Assembly: GCA_023421505.1 (NCBI GenBank)
Contig: JAEZTJ010000053.1
Coordinates: 1-64,000 of the forward strand
DNA: 64,000 bases
Source of the DNA: Bacillota bacterium
Lineage (GTDB): Bacteria > Bacillota > Clostridia > Lachnospirales > Lachnospiraceae
Reading direction: 5' to 3'
Positions 55,728 through 64,000 of this stretch are shown here, in pieces. The notes beneath the pieces were generated by a model. The model saw nothing but the letters and a program-made list of their open reading frames with translations. It made no database searches and was not told where the DNA came from. The translations under genes and the position numbers were made by a program. The first letter of the stretch is position 1. The number at the start of each line of letters is the position of its first letter.

Positions 55728-55794
55728 TGGGCAGCTTTTTAAAAGCACAATTCCAAAATATCATTTATTATAAGCATTTATTCCGGAGGTATCT

Positions 55795-56748
55795 ATGGAA
55801 TATTTAGATCTAAAGCATTCCGATTTAAAGGTATCACGTCTGTGTATGGGGGGTTGTCAGCTAGGGGGCTACGGATGGGGAAAGGTGCTGGAAGAAGACT
55901 TACTAAAAGCAGTTGGTACTGCTTTAGACTGCGGTATTAATTTCTTTGACACAGCGGATACCTATGGACTTGGAAAGTCTGAAGAAACCTTAGGAAATGC
56001 CTTAAGGGATCGAAGAAGTGAGGTAGTGATAGCAACAAAATTTGGTGTCCGTATTGAAAACGGGCGCACCTTTTATGATAACAGCCCCGAATATATAGCG
56101 CAGGCAGCAGAAGCCAGCTTAAGACGGCTGCATACAGATTATATTGACTTATATCAGCTTCATTACCGAGATGAGAAAACGAGTATGAAAGAGATACTTG
56201 GTGCAGTTGAGAAATTAAAAACAAAAGGGTATATCAGATACTTTGGCTTATCCAATCTATCAAATAAGGATATCACTGAACTAAAACAATATACCGGTCA
56301 GTTTATAAGCTTACAAAATGAATATAGTTTAGCTTGCCGTAAGCATGAGAAGGAGCTGCTGCAAGCATCAGAGGTAGTTGAGGTAACACCCATTACCTGG
56401 GGAAGTCTTGGGCAGGGCATCTTAACCGGTAAGTATGATTTTCATTCGTCCTTCGGTCCGGATGATAGGCGCCATAGAGATATTTATGTGAATTTTCATA
56501 AGGAAAAGCTAGAAAAGAATCTGGAAATTGTAGAGGAGATGAAAGCAATTTCTATAGAAACTAACAAACAGCTGCCTGCGATAGCTATTCGATTTATACT
56601 GGATTATATTCCAAGCTCGGTGGTGATTGCTGGCGTTAAGAATGCAAATCAACTGCTTATGAATATTGATAGTATGGATTGGAAGTTGACGAAAGAGCAG
56701 CTCGATCGTTTATCAAAGATTTCCTATCCTTCGGAGGGTTTTTTATGA
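55795..56748 (+). CDS. aldo/keto reductase
   Basis: 317 residues, a TIM-barrel NADPH oxidoreductase. Tetrad: Asp in FDTADTYG, Tyr in the same motif, Lys in ATKFG and His in LYQLHYRD. It overlaps the next gene by four bases (ATGA), so it is translationally coupled to a transketolase subunit. In a polysaccharide locus this pair may make or modify an unusual sugar; alternatively it may be a general aldehyde reductase. Confidence 0.9.
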   Translation: MEYLDLKHSDLKVSRLCMGGCQLGGYGWGKVLEEDLLKAVGTALDCGINFFDTADTYGLGKSEETLGNALRDRRSEVVIATKFGVRIENGRTFYDNSPEYIAQAAEASLRRLHTDYIDLYQLHYRDEKTSMKEILGAVEKLKTKGYIRYFGLSNLSNKDITELKQYTGQFISLQNEYSLACRKHEKELLQASEVVEVTPITWGSLGQGILTGKYDFHSSFGPDDRRHRDIYVNFHKEKLEKNLEIVEEMKAISIETNKQLPAIAIRFILDYIPSSVVIAGVKNANQLLMNIDSMDWKLTKEQLDRLSKISYPSEGFL

Positions 56749-57596
56749 ACAGTGAACAGCTTGCCTGGTTAATCAGGCGTCATGCGGTTGAGATGACTCA
56801 TCTTTCGCACGGTTCTCATATTGGTTCCGTATTATCTATCGCAGATTTAATTGCAGTCCTTTATCAGGATATAGCCGTACATAATCCGGAAAAACCGAAG
56901 CTTCCAAAGCGGGACAGAATTATTCTAAGTAAAGGTCATGCGGGAGCAGCTGTTTATGCAGCTCTTGCAGAAGAAGGTTACTTTAAGAGAGAGGAGCTAA
57001 AGCTCCATTATGCAGACGGCAGTCGTCTTTCAGGGCACGTCTCTCATAAGGGTGTACCCGGAATCGAATTTTCAACCGGCTCCCTGGGACATGGCTTATC
57101 TGTTGCTGCCGGTATGGCTTATGCTGCAAAAAAAGATAGGAAAGCACACAAGGTATATGTAATCTGCGGAGACGGAGAATGTGAGGAGGGAGCCGTATGG
57201 GAGGCTGCACTTACCGCGCATCAGTTTCAGCTTAATAATCTGATAGCAATGATAGATTGTAATAAAATGCAGAGCCTTGGTTTTTGTGAAGACATTCTGT
57301 CCTTAGCGCCCTTTGCAAAGAAGTGGAGTGCTTTTGGCTGGAAGGTACTGGAGGTTAACGGCCATAACCACTCGGATATACGAGAAGCATTGATAGAAGC
57401 AGGAAAATCTATAGAGCAGCCTGTCGTTATACTGGCAGATACCATAAAAGGAAAGGGCATCTCCTTTATGGAAGCCAATCTATTATGGCATTACCGGTAT
57501 CCGCATGCAGGAGAGGAATATGACAGAGCCGTTCAGGAATTATTAGCTCAAATACCGGAAGGAATAACAGACCCCTACCCTAGGAAGTCAGGGTAG
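56745..57596 (+). CDS. transketolase N-terminal subunit (second split pair)
   Basis: 283 residues with SHGSHIGSVLSIADLIAVL, LSKGHAGAAVYAALAEEG, GSLGHGLSVAAG and the thiamine diphosphate motif from GDGECEEG to DCN. It resembles the catabolic subunit at 24149. The start at ATG 56745 overlaps the reductase stop; earlier in-frame starts lie inside that gene. A hairpin CTACCCT/AGGGTAG overlaps its stop codon. Separated from its partner subunit gene by a 339-base structured spacer. Confidence 0.9.
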   Translation: MNSEQLAWLIRRHAVEMTHLSHGSHIGSVLSIADLIAVLYQDIAVHNPEKPKLPKRDRIILSKGHAGAAVYAALAEEGYFKREELKLHYADGSRLSGHVSHKGVPGIEFSTGSLGHGLSVAAGMAYAAKKDRKAHKVYVICGDGECEEGAVWEAALTAHQFQLNNLIAMIDCNKMQSLGFCEDILSLAPFAKKWSAFGWKVLEVNGHNHSDIREALIEAGKSIEQPVVILADTIKGKGISFMEANLLWHYRYPHAGEEYDRAVQELLAQIPEGITDPYPRKSG

Positions 57597-57597
57597 A

Positions 57598-57914
57598 AGC
57601 TTTTGATCCTAATCCAATACTATAGGATTAGAGTTTCAAAAGCCCCTCGAACAATTTAGCTTCGTTATTTTGCACAAAAAACCACTTATAGCCAAAGTGG
57701 TGTATAACATGGTTTGATGAGCAACTGTATGAAGTCGTTGGTACTTAAGCCCTGTGTTTTAGGGCCTTATGTACCATTACGTACTTCGCCCAAGCGGGAG
57801 CGTGTTGCGAACAAACCATGTTCTACATCACGATTTTGAAGATATAGATTGTGCAAAATGACGAATCACAAGATCTACATAGGTTTTTGACACTCTTATC
57901 CTAAAATCCAATAC
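57598..57914. repeat. nested-hairpin element between transketolase subunit genes
   Basis: A first hairpin has GCTTTTGA/TCAAAAGC (57599-57606 with 57636-57643) enclosing CTAATCC/GGATTAG. Then an outer stem, CGTTATTTTGCACAA (57663-57677) with 57849-57863 (14 of 15), encloses CCACTT/AAGTGG (57682-57700) and a stem of 57698-57716 with 57812-57830 (17 of 19). Inside that are GCAAC/GTTGC, GGTAC/GTACC and GCCCT/AGGGC. ATCCTAATCCAATAC (57606-57620) nearly repeats at 57898-57914. No coding frame. Either a palindromic mobile element or a structured RNA. Confidence 0.7.
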
Positions 57915-57935
57915 AAAACAGAAAGAAGGGAAATG

Positions 57936-58874
57936 ATGAGGGATAGCTTTGTAAGAACATTACTTAGCATAGCAAAAACGGATCCTAATGTTCACTTACT
58001 AACCGGGGATTTAGGATACGGTGTATTAAAGCCCTTCTTTGAAGAGCTGCCCGATCAATTTACGAATCTAGGAATTGCAGAACAGAATATGACCGGTTTT
58101 GCAGCAGGTATGGCCTTAGAGGGTAAGATTGTATTTACTTATTCTATCGGTAATTTTCCAACCCTGCGCTGCCTAGAGCAAATAAGAAATGACTGTGCCT
58201 ATCATAATGCAAATGTCAAGATTGTCAGTGTCGGAGGAGGTCTAGCTTACGGTGCTCTCGGCATGAGCCACCATGCTACGGAGGACTTAGCCGTGATGCG
58301 TGCTCTTCCCGGTGTGACTGTTCTGGCTCCGGGAGATTCTCTTGAAGCCGAATATGCTACCCGAGCAATCTATCTTAGGGAGGGCACCTGCTATCTACGG
58401 CTTGGCAGAGGAGGAGAACCGCAGCTTCATGATACCCTCAAAAATTTCCAAATCGGTAAAGCAATCAAGCTAAAGGACGGTAAAGATCTCGTAATTTTTA
58501 CTACCGGTGCTATCATTGATGAAGTAATGGGGGCTGAACGCTTATTGTGTAATCATGGTTTAAAGCCCTGTATTTATACCTTTCCGACAGTCAAGCCCAT
58601 AGATACAGAAGTCATAAAGCAGTGCTCCTCACAATATGACTATATCATTACCGTGGAAGAGCATAACAAAATAGGGGGCTTTGGCAGTGCCGTCGCCGAG
58701 GTGCTGGCGGAATTAGCGGATAGGAGAGCACGTATCCTTAGAATTGGAATGGATGATCAATACTTAAGTATAGTGGGAACTCAGTCGTTCTTAAGAGATT
58801 ACTGCGAGCTTAGTGCAGCCAAAATATTCAAAAAAATTATAGATACCGTTTATGGTAACCTCCAAACTAGTTAA
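57936..58874 (+). CDS. transketolase C-terminal subunit (second split pair)
   Basis: 312 residues: pyrimidine domain with NLGIAEQNMTGFAAGMA (conserved Glu) and YGALGMSHHATEDLAVM, then the C-terminal domain with VEEHNKIGGFGSAVAE. It pairs with the subunit at 56745. ATG 57936 gives a better distance to GAAGGG than ATG 57933. Split transketolase pairs in cell-surface glycan loci may act on precursor pools or make branched or deoxy sugars; no direct evidence here. Confidence 0.9.
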   Translation: MRDSFVRTLLSIAKTDPNVHLLTGDLGYGVLKPFFEELPDQFTNLGIAEQNMTGFAAGMALEGKIVFTYSIGNFPTLRCLEQIRNDCAYHNANVKIVSVGGGLAYGALGMSHHATEDLAVMRALPGVTVLAPGDSLEAEYATRAIYLREGTCYLRLGRGGEPQLHDTLKNFQIGKAIKLKDGKDLVIFTTGAIIDEVMGAERLLCNHGLKPCIYTFPTVKPIDTEVIKQCSSQYDYIITVEEHNKIGGFGSAVAEVLAELADRRARILRIGMDDQYLSIVGTQSFLRDYCELSAAKIFKKIIDTVYGNLQTS

Positions 58875-58903
58875 AGTAAGTATTGAATACCTAGTAGCTT
58901 CTA

Positions 58904-59008
58904 TTGCGAAACGGAAGTAAAGTGCTAAAACACTTATGTTCATAGGAGCGCTGGAGCAAAGGAATAGTATATGTTGTTTATGCAGCTAATAAAACTATAT
59001 CGTTTCGC
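58904..59008. repeat. intergenic hairpin element, related to 15.1 kb
   Basis: GCGAAACG (58906-58913) pairs with CGTTTCGC (59001-59008). Inside, AAGTG/CACTT (58920-58935) forms a small stem. CGGAAGTAAAG (58912-58922) and the block 58945-58968 match the element at 15076-15115. It lies between the transketolase and glycosyltransferase genes. Confidence 0.55.
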
Positions 59009-59044
59009 TATTATTTATTATGTATTAAATAAGGGGGCATCTGC

Positions 59045-60292
59045 TTGAATATTCTGATCCTTACACAGTGGTTTGATCCTGAGCCTAATAATATGAAAGC
59101 GCTTGCCTTCGCTAAAGGTTTAAAAGACAGGGGGCATATGGTTACAGTTCTTACCGGCTTTCCGAACTATCCGACCGGCAAGCTTTATAGCGGCTACCAT
59201 TTAAAGCTATATCAGAAGGAAACTCTGCATGCTATCCCAATCCATAGAGTATGCTTATATCCAAACCATGATTCAAGCAGTATATGTCGGATAATTAATT
59301 ATACCAGCTTTGCCTTCTTTGCTGCCCTGATTGGCCCATGGGTAGTGAAAGGAAAAATAGATGTTATCTATGTATATCATCCTCCTGCGACAGTAATGCT
59401 GCCGGCCTTAATCCTACGATTTATCAAAAAAGCTGGCATCCTTTTAGATGTTAATGATCTATGGCCGGATACAATTATCTCAACCGGTATGCTAAAACAA
59501 AAATGGCCGCTTAAGATAATAACGGCCTGGATGAATTATTCCTACCGTAAGGCAGACAGAATTAATGTATTATCCGCTGGTGTAAAAGCCTTTCTGGTAG
59601 AAAGACATGTCTCTCCTGATAAGATATCGATCATCCCTGTATGGTGTAATGAAAATTTACTAAAGGAGCCTATTCAAACTGATTTTAGGAAGCAATTTAA
59701 CCTTCAGAATTGCTTCCTGGGCATTTATGCAGGAGCAATGGGAAGAGCACAGAATCTAACGGTTCTTTTAGCCGCGGCAGAAATAATGCAGACAAAGCTT
59801 CCTGATTTTAAGCTGCTTTTAATTGGCCATGGCGTATGCTTAAAAGAGCTTCAGAAATTGGTTCACACCAAAAAATTAAATAATGTAATCTTTATACCCG
59901 TATTGCCTCCCGAAAAATTGACAGGAATACTTTATCATGCAGATGTTTTATTCGTACAGCTGAAAAAAGACCCACTCTTTGCTGTAACAATACCTTCAAA
60001 AACTGCTTATTATCTTTCTTTAGGTAAACCAATTATTGCAGGTCTATCCGGAGATGCTGCCCGTATGCTGGAAGCCTCAAAAGGAGGGATTGTATGCGAA
60101 CCGGAGGCAGCTGATGAAATTGCTGCTGCAATTTTTCGAATTTATCAGATGGATTTATCAGAACGTAATGCAATGGGGGCTTGCGGAAGAGAATATTATA
60201 AAAAATATTTGTCTATGGATGCCGGTATTATAGCATTTGAGAATGAATTATGTAAAGCAGCAGGTTTAAATAAAGATAAGGCTATCCGGTAA
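59045..60292 (+). CDS. glycosyltransferase, GT4/WcaI-like
   Basis: 415 residues, GT-B fold. N-terminal LTQWFDPEPNNMKALAFAKGL and DLWPDT, C-terminal GAMGRAQNLTVLLAAA (donor loop) and the SKTAYYLSLGKPIIAG segment with E in the following nucleotide site. Similar to WcaI/fucosaminyl-type transferases of colanic acid and capsule loci. Starts at TTG with AAGGGGG eight bases upstream. Probably adds the second or a later sugar to the lipid-linked repeat unit. Confidence 0.88.
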   Translation: MNILILTQWFDPEPNNMKALAFAKGLKDRGHMVTVLTGFPNYPTGKLYSGYHLKLYQKETLHAIPIHRVCLYPNHDSSSICRIINYTSFAFFAALIGPWVVKGKIDVIYVYHPPATVMLPALILRFIKKAGILLDVNDLWPDTIISTGMLKQKWPLKIITAWMNYSYRKADRINVLSAGVKAFLVERHVSPDKISIIPVWCNENLLKEPIQTDFRKQFNLQNCFLGIYAGAMGRAQNLTVLLAAAEIMQTKLPDFKLLLIGHGVCLKELQKLVHTKKLNNVIFIPVLPPEKLTGILYHADVLFVQLKKDPLFAVTIPSKTAYYLSLGKPIIAGLSGDAARMLEASKGGIVCEPEAADEIAAAIFRIYQMDLSERNAMGACGREYYKKYLSMDAGIIAFENELCKAAGLNKDKAIR

Positions 60293-60414
60293 AAGGAGCA
60301 GTATCAGTAAAAACACATAACAGATTTTATAGCTTCCAAACTCAGCCACATATTTATTCCTAACAATTAAGCTTCCTTCTATTGATATGGAGAGTAACAA
60401 ATTCATCCTATGAA

Positions 60415-60470
60415 AAAGCTGATACAATAGATAAAATTGTAAATTTGATTTTATCTATTGTATCAGCTTT
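60415..60470. terminator. bidirectional terminator, 23-bp perfect stem
   Basis: Positions 60415-60437 pair perfectly with 60448-60470 around a ten-base loop (TGTAAATTTG). It lies between convergent glycosyltransferase and mntR genes. Confidence 0.85.
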
Positions 60471-60528
60471 GCTCATTAAGGCTTATCCTACTCTGATCAT
60501 TATTAAAAAGCAGCTTAGTATTTTATAT

Positions 60529-61008
60529 TTATCCCATATTATACTGTGAAAATTGCTCCAGTCTATCGATCACATCGGTATTCTGCTTCAAAAATTTATT
60601 AAAAATATTAATTTTCTGCAAGGTTGTAGCTGAGATATTATGTTCTATAAGTTCTGTCTCAATTAATGTATTTTCTTTAACACCGAGATTCTTTAAAAAT
60701 TCTTCAATTATTTCGTGACGCTGCAGTAAGTATTTTCCTATTTCTTTGCCGTTTTCAGTAAGATAAATGATACCATGCTTTTTATAACTCAATAAACTCA
60801 GACTATGTAATTTCTGAACCATACTGGTAGCAGATGGTGCAGCAACATTAAGAAGCTCTGACAAGGTATTAATACGCAGATATTCTTCCACAAGACTATA
60901 TCGGTAAATCATTTCTAAGTAATCCTCCATTGCAGAGGTTAGAAGTTTTTTATTTTGTTCCATCAATTGATAGCCACGAACTGTATGAAATTTTGATACC
61001 TCATCCAA
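60529..61008 (-). CDS. mntR: manganese-dependent transcriptional repressor, MntR type
   Basis: About 160 residues of the DtxR family. A winged helix (LRINTLSELLNVAAPSATSMVQKL) is followed by a dimerisation domain; there is no SH3-like third domain. Metal ligands match MntR: Asp and Glu in MEDYLEMIY, His in RHEII, Glu, Glu and His in ETELIEHNIS. DtxR iron repressors have Met where the first Asp stands, so manganese is expected. TTG 61008 is preferred because GGAAGTGA lies seven bases before it and MDEVSKFHTVRGYQL is the clostridial N terminus. The mntH operator above is its likely target. Confidence 0.85.
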   Translation of the reverse strand: MDEVSKFHTVRGYQLMEQNKKLLTSAMEDYLEMIYRYSLVEEYLRINTLSELLNVAAPSATSMVQKLHSLSLLSYKKHGIIYLTENGKEIGKYLLQRHEIIEEFLKNLGVKENTLIETELIEHNISATTLQKINIFNKFLKQNTDVIDRLEQFSQYNMG

Positions 61009-61131
61009 ATTAATCACTTCCTTCAAGAAGCAAACTCTCAAGCGTTTGTATATATATATTCAGAATTAGCAGTTTGATTAATTTTTTTCATATAATTACA
61101 TGGCTAAGGAAGAATGGCAAATTACTCTATT

Positions 61132-61866
61132 TTAAGATTTTTGTAAGGAATTTAAAAAGACCTTCAAATCCTTATCTTTTTTCTTAGCCTTTTCCACCTT
61201 TTTTTCTATATCTTCAATCAGCTTTATAACATCCTTATCCTCACGTCTGTCATAATAATACTTTTTTGTCTCTTCCTCTAAATCTCCGGAGAGAATTTTT
61301 AAATCACCGTTACTTTCAGTAAGTATGTAGAATTGATCCGCACTCGGTATAGGGGTCTTTATATTAAATATTTTGACATCATTATAAGCAAAAACAATAT
61401 AGGTTCCCTCTTCATAGCCTTTTTTAACATAGCATTTGATATTACGATATTCTTCTATAAATTGAATATCCTTCTGCATCTGTTTCTTTGAGGGAACATC
61501 GGAAGGATCCGTTAATAGTTTCTTTAATTTTTCGATATTACAATCAAGCTTAGCTTCATAATAGTTCTTAATCAATTCATCGATATTAGGATAGCCCTCT
61601 TCCTCAAGTTCATATACCGGTAAAGGAGTAGGAGTTGGTATGGGGGTTGGGGTTAGCGTAACCGGAAGCGTCGGTGTAACATCTGTTGTTAACTTGTCCG
61701 TACTTAATATATTTATCGGTGTAATATCCTTCGCTGCCTGATTTTCAGTAATATTGATGCTTTCCTGTGCATTATTTTTATTTGGCGCGATAGACAAAGT
61801 GACTACACCAATTCCCATTGTACTAATTAATGAGAAAAGAATCGCTTTTTTATATTTAAATTTCAT
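61132..61866 (-). CDS. secreted uncharacterised protein with Pro/Thr linker
   Basis: 244 residues. N-terminal signal or anchor (KAILFSLISTMGIGVVTLSI), then a Thr/Pro-rich linker with repeated TPTP units, and a C-terminal domain (YPNIDELIKNYYEAKLDCNIEKL) with an NTF2-like helix-plus-sheet look, ending in a Lys/Glu-rich coiled segment. Similar extracytoplasmic proteins occur beside clostridial polysaccharide loci, with no known function. ATG 61866 has a GGAGGC site. Confidence 0.7.
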   Translation of the reverse strand: MKFKYKKAILFSLISTMGIGVVTLSIAPNKNNAQESINITENQAAKDITPINILSTDKLTTDVTPTLPVTLTPTPIPTPTPLPVYELEEEGYPNIDELIKNYYEAKLDCNIEKLKKLLTDPSDVPSKKQMQKDIQFIEEYRNIKCYVKKGYEEGTYIVFAYNDVKIFNIKTPIPSADQFYILTESNGDLKILSGDLEEETKKYYYDRREDKDVIKLIEDIEKKVEKAKKKDKDLKVFLNSLQKS

Positions 61867-62160
61867 ATTTGCCTCCGTTTTGCAGTAAAAAGGTTGTCAA
61901 TAAGTAAAATTCCATCAAAGGTATCTATATAATCTATGGGTTATTATAGTAATTAACTGAAAGGATATATCCTATTTTAGCAAATTACACCGACACAAGC
62001 AACCTATTATTCAATTTATTTATGCCACTTTGGTTGAATAAAAGAATTTTTCTTCACTAAAAAACTCCTGCTACATATCATAACAGTAAGGGGTCATTCG
62101 ACTTTATCAATTAATATAACGTAGGCTGAAGAAGAATCACCATATATCGGAGGAGTAAAA

Positions 62161-63576
62161 ATGGAATTTTCCCTGTCAGAAATCTTAAAGTTATTGTTTA
62201 GACAACTTAAGCTTATAGCAATTTGCATTATCCTTGGATTATGCATTTTCTATATTAAGTATAGTTGTTTTACAAGCCCTACCTATACTGCATCCGTACA
62301 GCTTTATGTAAGTTCAGGAGATGATACTTCATCTACCAAGCTAAATGATCTTACCTATGCACAAAAGGTAGTAACTACTTACATTGGCTTTTTGCAGACA
62401 AAAACCTTCTTCAAACAGGTATCAGAAGAATGCGGCTTAAATTATGGTCCGGATCAGTTAAAGGCAATGACTACAATCCAAACTGTCAATAACACTGAAA
62501 TATTCCAAATCAGTGTAACATCCACCAGCGCACAGGATTCCTATAAGCTAGTCAAAACCATGCAGGATATTGCTCCTAATCATATCAAGAGCATCAAAGA
62601 CAAAACTATAATCAGTGTAGTAGACCCAGTAGTACTACCGATGGGCCCCTCCGGACCGAATATTCGGACGAATACAATTGTTGGAGGTTTTTTAGGTTTC
62701 ACCTTCGCGGTGCTATTTGTTTTATTAATTGAAATTTTTGATATTAAGGTGAAAAATCAGGAGGATATCCGAAAACGGTATGAAATCCCTCTAATTGGTG
62801 CAATACCTAATTTTAATTTAAATAACAGAAAGAAATATTTTTTCTTTAAGTTGTTTCCCTTTGTTACTAAAGCCAGAAGATTTCGAAGCTTAAATAGAAC
62901 GGTGAAAGAGGAATCAAAATTTCTTATTAACGAGGCCTATAATTCATTACGGACTAATCTACGTTTTACCATACGCAAAGAAGGCTGCAAGAAGATAATC
63001 ATCAGCAGCCCTTTACCGGATGATGGTAAGAGCACGACAAGTACCAATCTGGCAATTACCATAGCCCAGACCGGCGCTAAGGTTCTTCTTTTAGACTGCG
63101 ACTTAAGAAAAGGAATGCTCCATAAGTTTTTCAAAATCAAGAGTGCACCGGGTATCAGTGATGCTTTATCAGGAATTATGGGAGAAAAGGATGTAATCCA
63201 ATATACCAATTATGAGAATCTTGATGTAATCACTATGGGGGAAGCCCCTCCAAATCCAACTGAATTACTTGGAAGCATTCAAATGGATGAACTCATTAAG
63301 AGGCTAGAGAAAAACTACGACTATATCATCATAGATTCCCCTCCTGTTAATGTAGTATCCGATTCACTCAGCCTGGTTAAGCTGGTGGACGGCGTTGTTA
63401 TCGTGGTGAGAGAAGGGATAACAACACATCCAAATATCACAGCTGCTGTCAATAAATATAAGTTTATTGGAGCCAATATATTAGGTATTGTAATTAATGG
63501 AACAAATGTCGCACAGAATAACAAAACAAACTCTAATTACTATTATTATAGCAGGTATAAAAATAAAAATGATTGA
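62161..63576 (+). CDS. capsule chain-length regulator fused to tyrosine kinase (CpsC-CpsD)
   Basis: 471 residues. The N-terminal Wzz-like part has two membrane helices (near 17-36 and 172-198) flanking an extracellular domain. The BY-kinase part has Walker A PLPDDGKST (near 284-292), Walker A' LLLDCDLRKGM (near 308) and Walker B YDYIIIDSPPV (near 385). A C-terminal tyrosine cluster (NYYYYSRY) is the autophosphorylation site. Firmicutes normally encode the two parts separately; the fusion resembles proteobacterial Wzc. It controls polysaccharide polymerisation and export. The overlapping next gene encodes the matching phosphatase. Confidence 0.92.
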   Translation: MEFSLSEILKLLFRQLKLIAICIILGLCIFYIKYSCFTSPTYTASVQLYVSSGDDTSSTKLNDLTYAQKVVTTYIGFLQTKTFFKQVSEECGLNYGPDQLKAMTTIQTVNNTEIFQISVTSTSAQDSYKLVKTMQDIAPNHIKSIKDKTIISVVDPVVLPMGPSGPNIRTNTIVGGFLGFTFAVLFVLLIEIFDIKVKNQEDIRKRYEIPLIGAIPNFNLNNRKKYFFFKLFPFVTKARRFRSLNRTVKEESKFLINEAYNSLRTNLRFTIRKEGCKKIIISSPLPDDGKSTTSTNLAITIAQTGAKVLLLDCDLRKGMLHKFFKIKSAPGISDALSGIMGEKDVIQYTNYENLDVITMGEAPPNPTELLGSIQMDELIKRLEKNYDYIIIDSPPVNVVSDSLSLVKLVDGVVIVVREGITTHPNITAAVNKYKFIGANILGIVINGTNVAQNNKTNSNYYYYSRYKNKND

Positions 63577-64000
63577 TCTTCATACCCATATATTACCAGG
63601 CATTGATGACGGGCCTGCTTCCGTAGAAGAAGCCCTTCTATTAACAGAAGCTCTTAAAAATCAAAATATCCGTACAGCGGTCTGCACTCCGCATTTTAAT
63701 CCAGCTAGTACAGCGTTACAGGATTTTTGTGCAAAAAGAAAAGAAGCTCTGAAGCAAATGAGTGCCTCCCGGATTATATTGTTATCCGGGAGTGAAACCC
63801 TGCTGCATCCTTACTTATTTCATTATCCCGATTTAAGCTCCTTATGTATAGAGAATACGAGATACCTTTTAATTGAAATACCTTATGAAAAGAAGTGGAA
63901 CAAAGAAATTTACACATATTTAGAGAAACTGATTCAATATTATAATGTTTTTCCAATCATCGCACATATCGAACGATATCAAGCTTTCAAGCATTCAACA
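63569..64000 (+). CDS. CpsB-type PHP tyrosine-protein phosphatase (partial, runs off the window)
   Basis: Open from ATG 63569 to the window end (144 codons, no stop). MIDLHTHILPGIDDGP is the first PHP metal motif, TAVCTPHFNP the second and IIAHIERY a later one. CpsB/YwqE proteins are manganese-dependent phosphatases that reverse CpsD tyrosine phosphorylation. It overlaps the kinase gene by eight bases, indicating translational coupling. About 100 C-terminal residues are expected beyond the edge. Confidence 0.9.
   Translation, partial: MIDLHTHILPGIDDGPASVEEALLLTEALKNQNIRTAVCTPHFNPASTALQDFCAKRKEALKQMSASRIILLSGSETLLHPYLFHYPDLSSLCIENTRYLLIEIPYEKKWNKEIYTYLEKLIQYYNVFPIIAHIERYQAFKHST

Noticed and set aside
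54662..57914. CRISPR-like repeats in hairpin-rich gaps
   Set aside because: Repeats are inverted and irregularly spaced with no uniform spacers, and no cas genes are present.

Overview
The window looks like chromosome of a low-GC, anaerobic, Gram-positive bacterium of the Clostridia, most likely a Lachnospiraceae relative. This is inferred from AT-rich coding sequence, strong GGAGG ribosome sites, a CpsB/CpsCD capsule regulation pair, a stalk-domain amidase and Firmicutes-type MntR/MntH. No rRNA, tRNA or CRISPR array was seen.

Region 1 (1-17.1 kb, + strand) is a natural-product cluster. A 2955-residue, two-module NRPS (C-A-T-C-A-T, then a degenerate epimerase-like and a degenerate condensation-like domain) is followed by a type II thioesterase and an ABC exporter. 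Next come the four genes of a hydroxymalonyl/methoxymalonyl-ACP type pathway: 3-hydroxyacyl-CoA dehydrogenase, ACP, FkbH-like glyceryl transferase and acyl-CoA dehydrogenase. A dedicated EtfB/EtfA pair closes it. The first A domain reads as threonine, the second as a Val-like residue. There is no polyketide synthase in view to use the ACP-bound unit, so it lies upstream or the unit is used in a new way.

Region 2 (17.2-30.0 kb) is a catabolic cluster: two FCD-type GntR regulators, a complete Liv-type ABC importer, a zinc polyol dehydrogenase, a split transketolase, a beta-hydroxyacid dehydrogenase (tartronate semialdehyde reductase type), an SDR and a convergent glycerate 2-kinase. With no sugar kinase or isomerase, it suggests cleavage of an unphosphorylated keto-sugar acid by transketolase, with the short aldehyde acid ending as glycerate and 2-phosphoglycerate.

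Region 3 (30.1-48.9 kb) is accessory. It opens with an IS1182-type transposase scar and continues with about 18 short + strand genes (ParB-like, GIY-YIG, HEPN, acetyltransferases, VOC proteins, two adenosine-deaminase-like paralogues, phosphotransferase, VanW, HD, methyltransferase, UroD-like), several broken or chimeric. A 19-base motif recurs just after the stop codons of several genes. A tyrosine recombinase, convergent with the array and preceded by a duplicated hairpin-rich leader, ends it.

Region 4 (48.9-64 kb) is core-like: a TtcA-type PP-loop protein, a cell-wall amidase, MntH with a candidate MntR operator and MntR itself, and a polysaccharide locus (sugar-phosphate transferase, aldo/keto reductase, second split transketolase, glycosyltransferase, CpsCD kinase, and a CpsB phosphatase cut by the window end). 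Its intergenic spaces carry large, multi-hairpin repeats related to shorter copies in region 1; one sits between the two transketolase subunits.
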